This document shows, one piece after another, positions 61,925-64,000 of a stretch of 64,000 bases of DNA; the stretch's first letter is position 1; every line of letters begins with the position of its first letter. Source of the stretch: Helicobacter sp. MIT 00-7814. GTDB lineage: Bacteria > Campylobacterota > Campylobacteria > Campylobacterales > Helicobacteraceae. Both the position numbers and the translations under genes were made by a program. The stretch lies in NCBI RefSeq assembly GCF_003364115.1, contig NZ_NXLL01000002.1:1-64000 (forward strand). Reading direction: 5' to 3'. The notes under the pieces were generated by a model. It was not told the DNA's origin and searched no databases. It worked only from the letters and a program-made list of their open reading frames with translations.

Positions 61925-62941
61925 ATGAAAAAAAAAGTGGCATTTGGGCTGATTGGCACGGGCGCGGTGGTTGTGATTGCGCTTCTTGTGATAGTGTTTG
62001 TGCTTTCAAAAAAAATGAATGCGAATTTAGAAAAACAAATCAATCATTTTTTGCAAGAAAAGGTGGCGAGTGCGGATTCTGAAATTTTGAGCTTTGAGCC
62101 TTTTGTGTGCTCGGGGAAAACGGAAATTGCTTGCAAGTCAAAGGCTATTGTGTTTGGCGCGCCTGATTTGCTAGGCATTGAGGAAGATACGCAGTCTAAG
62201 CAGACACAGGCGGAATCTTGGCGGTTTGAAGACATTGAGCTTGATTTGAGCGGGAGGGATTCTCAAGCAAATGCGAGCGCGCAATTCCTTGCAAGAAATA
62301 GCGAAATTGCGTTTAAAATCACATGCGACGCTTCGCTAGATTCAGAATCTAAAAACGCTGTGCGTGCGGGCATTGAGTGCTATGGGAAAAATGAGGAGTT
62401 CGCATACAATGGCTTTGCTAAGGCGCATTTTAGCCTTACGCACAAGGATTTTACAGGCAAGATTCAAGATGCGTTGGCTATTTTGCTTGACATAAATAAA
62501 GAGGGCGATAAAAGCGCGGATGATGGCAAGGATGGCGAAGAGAAGCGCAACGCGCTTGGCGTGAGGCTAGATTCTCTAGCGATAAATGAGCGCGCAAATG
62601 ATTTGTTTAGTGTGTATAAAAAGGCGCTTGGAGCGGAAAATGAGGGCATGCTGGAAGGCATGCTTTTTGGATTTGTGTTGTTTAGTCATATGTTGCAAAA
62701 TGAGTTGCAAGAGCAGAGCGATGAGGAGATTAAGGAGTTTGAATCCGCGCTTCTAAACGCGCTAGAGAGTGTTTTAAGCGCCTTTGATGGCGGGAATGCG
62801 CTAAATATCGAGGTGGCTAAAAAGGCCGATTATGAGCCGATTTTGCTTCCCGAGATTGAAGAGCGCATCACCCTTGAATGGCTTGCAAAGCACTATGCAA
62901 TAGATTCTAGCGCGCAAACACTTGAAAATAACGCAGAGTAG
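61925..62941 (+). CDS. Helicobacter-specific protein with N-terminal membrane anchor
   Basis: 338 residues from ATG 61925 (AAGGAGAAG upstream). One anchor (about 5-28: AFGLIGTGAVVVIALLVIVFVL) is followed by a periplasmic part that is rich in Glu, Asp and Ser. It has a beta-rich segment (50-170, including two Cys pairs around FVCSGKTEIACKSK and IECYGK) and a highly acidic helical half. No known family seen. Similar to hypothetical Helicobacter envelope proteins near lpxD; likely in the same transcript. Confidence 0.7.
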   Translation: MKKKVAFGLIGTGAVVVIALLVIVFVLSKKMNANLEKQINHFLQEKVASADSEILSFEPFVCSGKTEIACKSKAIVFGAPDLLGIEEDTQSKQTQAESWRFEDIELDLSGRDSQANASAQFLARNSEIAFKITCDASLDSESKNAVRAGIECYGKNEEFAYNGFAKAHFSLTHKDFTGKIQDALAILLDINKEGDKSADDGKDGEEKRNALGVRLDSLAINERANDLFSVYKKALGAENEGMLEGMLFGFVLFSHMLQNELQEQSDEEIKEFESALLNALESVLSAFDGGNALNIEVAKKADYEPILLPEIEERITLEWLAKHYAIDSSAQTLENNAE

Positions 62942-62952
62942 GGGCGAAAATT

Positions 62953-63450
62953 ATGTCAAATTTACAAAACGCGGACTCGCAGGATAAAAACCTACAAAGC
63001 ATAGACGCTCAAAACACAGGCGCGCCAGAATCTCAAAACATAAAATCCCAAAACACAGAATCCCCAGCGCCTTTTCGCAATGCAAAAAAAGGCAAAAAAG
63101 GCTTTAAGCGCATTGTGAATGCGTTTTTTTACTCAATCGATGGTGTGAAAGCCGCGTGGAGCGATGAGGCAGCGTTTCGTCAAGTGAGCTTACTTGCGTG
63201 CGTTTGTATCCCGCTTGGCATTTTTTTGGCGCGCAGTTGGAATGAGGGAATTTTGCTTTTGCTGCCTTGCTTTTTGGCGCTTATAGTGGAGCTTATCAAT
63301 TCTGCTATTGAAAACGCCATCGATTTCACAAGCACGCAAATCCACCCGCTTGCAAAGAAAGCAAAAGATATGGGAAGTGCTGTGCAGCTACTTGCGCTCG
63401 CATTTTGGGTGCTTGTGTGGGGGTGGTATTTAATTGCGCGCTTTTGCTAA
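62953..63450 (+). CDS. dgkA: Diacylglycerol kinase DgkA
   Basis: 165 residues. The C-terminal ~115 residues match DgkA: KGFKRIVNAFFYSIDGVKAAW near 49-69, then AAFRQVSLLACVCIPLG, the catalytic ELINSAIENAIDFTSTQIHP and KDMGSAVQLLAL. A hydrophilic N-terminal extension of about 45 residues (Asn/Gln/Ser-rich repeats of SQN) is unusual; a downstream start is possible. It recycles diacylglycerol in lipid metabolism. Confidence 0.92.
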   Translation: MSNLQNADSQDKNLQSIDAQNTGAPESQNIKSQNTESPAPFRNAKKGKKGFKRIVNAFFYSIDGVKAAWSDEAAFRQVSLLACVCIPLGIFLARSWNEGILLLLPCFLALIVELINSAIENAIDFTSTQIHPLAKKAKDMGSAVQLLALAFWVLVWGWYLIARFC

Positions 63451-63468
63451 TTGTTTATTTTTTGAACC

Positions 63469-63508
63469 TATAATGTAAATTATACTTACCTTTCAAAAAG
63501 TAAGTATA
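63469..63508 (+). promoter_or_regulatory. yceI promoter and inverted repeat
   Basis: TATAAT at 63469-63474 is followed by TATACTTAC at 63481-63489 and its exact inverted copy GTAAGTATA at 63500-63508, around the expected start of transcription. The 9-bp arms with a 10-nt loop suit a repressor operator or a 5' mRNA hairpin. Confidence 0.55.
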
Positions 63509-63534
63509 AACATAAAATACTTTAAGGAGTGAAT

Positions 63535-64000
63535 ATGAAAGTAGTTTCATTTGTAGCAGCATTGGCTTTGGCTGGGAGTTTGAGCGCGGCGACTTTTCAA
63601 GTTGATGTTCCGCATTCATCAGTTGGATTTGAAGTAAAACATCTTATGGTGAGCAAGGTAAAAGGGAATTTTAAGAATTTTAGCGGTGAAGTAGAGTTTG
63701 ATGGCAAAAAGCTTACAAAACTCGAAGGACAGGTAAAAATCGCTGATATCAATACAAATAATGACGCGAGGGACAAGCATTTGAATGCGCCAGATTTTTT
63801 TGATGCGAAAAAATTCCCAGCAGCGACTTTCAAAATGACAAAACTTGAAAAAAACAAACTTTACGCAGATATCACAATCCGTGATGTGACAAAAAATATC
63901 GCGTTTGATGTCGATGTGAGCGGTCCTGTGAAGCATCCACAAACTGGCAAAGATTTGATTTCTATTTCTTTGAAGGGTGCGCTTAACCGCAAGGATTTCA
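63535..64000 (+). CDS. YceI-family periplasmic protein (cut by window end)
   Basis: 155 codons are visible; the stop lies beyond the window. Signal peptide MKVVSFVAALALAGSLSA, then the YceI lipocalin-like start FQVDVPHSSVGFEVKHLMVS. Further family blocks: FKNFSGEVEFDGKKL, NARDKHLNAPDFFDAKKFP and ATFKMTKL. YceI proteins bind long isoprenoids or fatty acids in the periplasm; some Helicobacter homologues respond to acid. Ribosome site TAAGGAG. Confidence 0.95.
   Translation, partial: MKVVSFVAALALAGSLSAATFQVDVPHSSVGFEVKHLMVSKVKGNFKNFSGEVEFDGKKLTKLEGQVKIADINTNNDARDKHLNAPDFFDAKKFPAATFKMTKLEKNKLYADITIRDVTKNIAFDVDVSGPVKHPQTGKDLISISLKGALNRKDF

Overview
The window reads as the chromosome of an enterohepatic-type Helicobacter. 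The evidence is the cbpA-hspR-rarA order known from Helicobacter pylori, a TsaD that begins exactly like the H. pylori Gcp protein, selA beside a tRNA-Sec gene, abundant GCGC and AGATTCT words, short G/C homopolymers in genes, and AT-rich -10 promoters with weak -35 boxes. No species can be named from sequence alone.

Positions 1-34616 are AT-richer and belong to an integrated mobile element, most likely an integrative conjugative element (ICE) sitting at tRNA-Pro(GGG). Its left end lies outside the window. It has two divergent blocks. The leftward block (1-4393) carries a TOPRIM primase-like protein, an HD-domain protein, a coiled-coil membrane protein, several unknown proteins and a 44-residue ArfA-like ORF. 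Nearly every gene boundary is punctuated by related hairpins, and one 99-bp repeat occurs twice without a mismatch. Between the blocks (4455-4896) lie back-to-back promoters and a striking array of eleven short stem-loops. The rightward block (4938-34250) is one long, tightly overlapping operon for an F-type conjugation machine. In order it holds two membrane proteins, a UvrD-like helicase, TraB, a TraV split over two lipoproteins, a coiled-coil periplasmic protein, TraC (VirB4) fused to a degenerate EAL domain, the TraD coupling protein, a MoxR-like AAA+ ATPase, TraF-like, TraH, a lytic transglycosylase, small exported proteins, TraW, TraU, TrbC and two very large cysteine-rich TraN-like proteins. 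The tyrosine integrase is the last gene of this operon, 11 nt behind the second TraN-like gene, across a G8 tract. No relaxase, pilin, TraL/E/K or TraG was seen; these may lie to the left or be unrecognisable.

Positions 34617-64000 are Helicobacter chromosome. They contain tsaD, the cbpA-hspR-rarA heat-shock/recombination operon, an outer-membrane barrel-like protein, a double glycosyltransferase, a YeiH-type permease, a beta-propeller protein, an asparagine-synthetase gene broken at a G8 tract (probably phase variable and OFF here), an AraC/GNAT pair, a PurN-alpha/beta-hydrolase fusion, selA with tRNA-Sec, fliQ-murB, a gtrB-gtrII-gtrA glucosylation cluster, and an ffh-rpsP-khpA-rimM-trmD-rplS translation block followed by lpxD, dgkA and a YceI-family gene cut by the window end. 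A family of 130-170 bp palindromic repeats is scattered here. Copies lie before hspR and before gtrII, and three copies of its core sit inside the tsaD coding sequence in three different reading frames. A second repeat forms the 3' end of gtrB.
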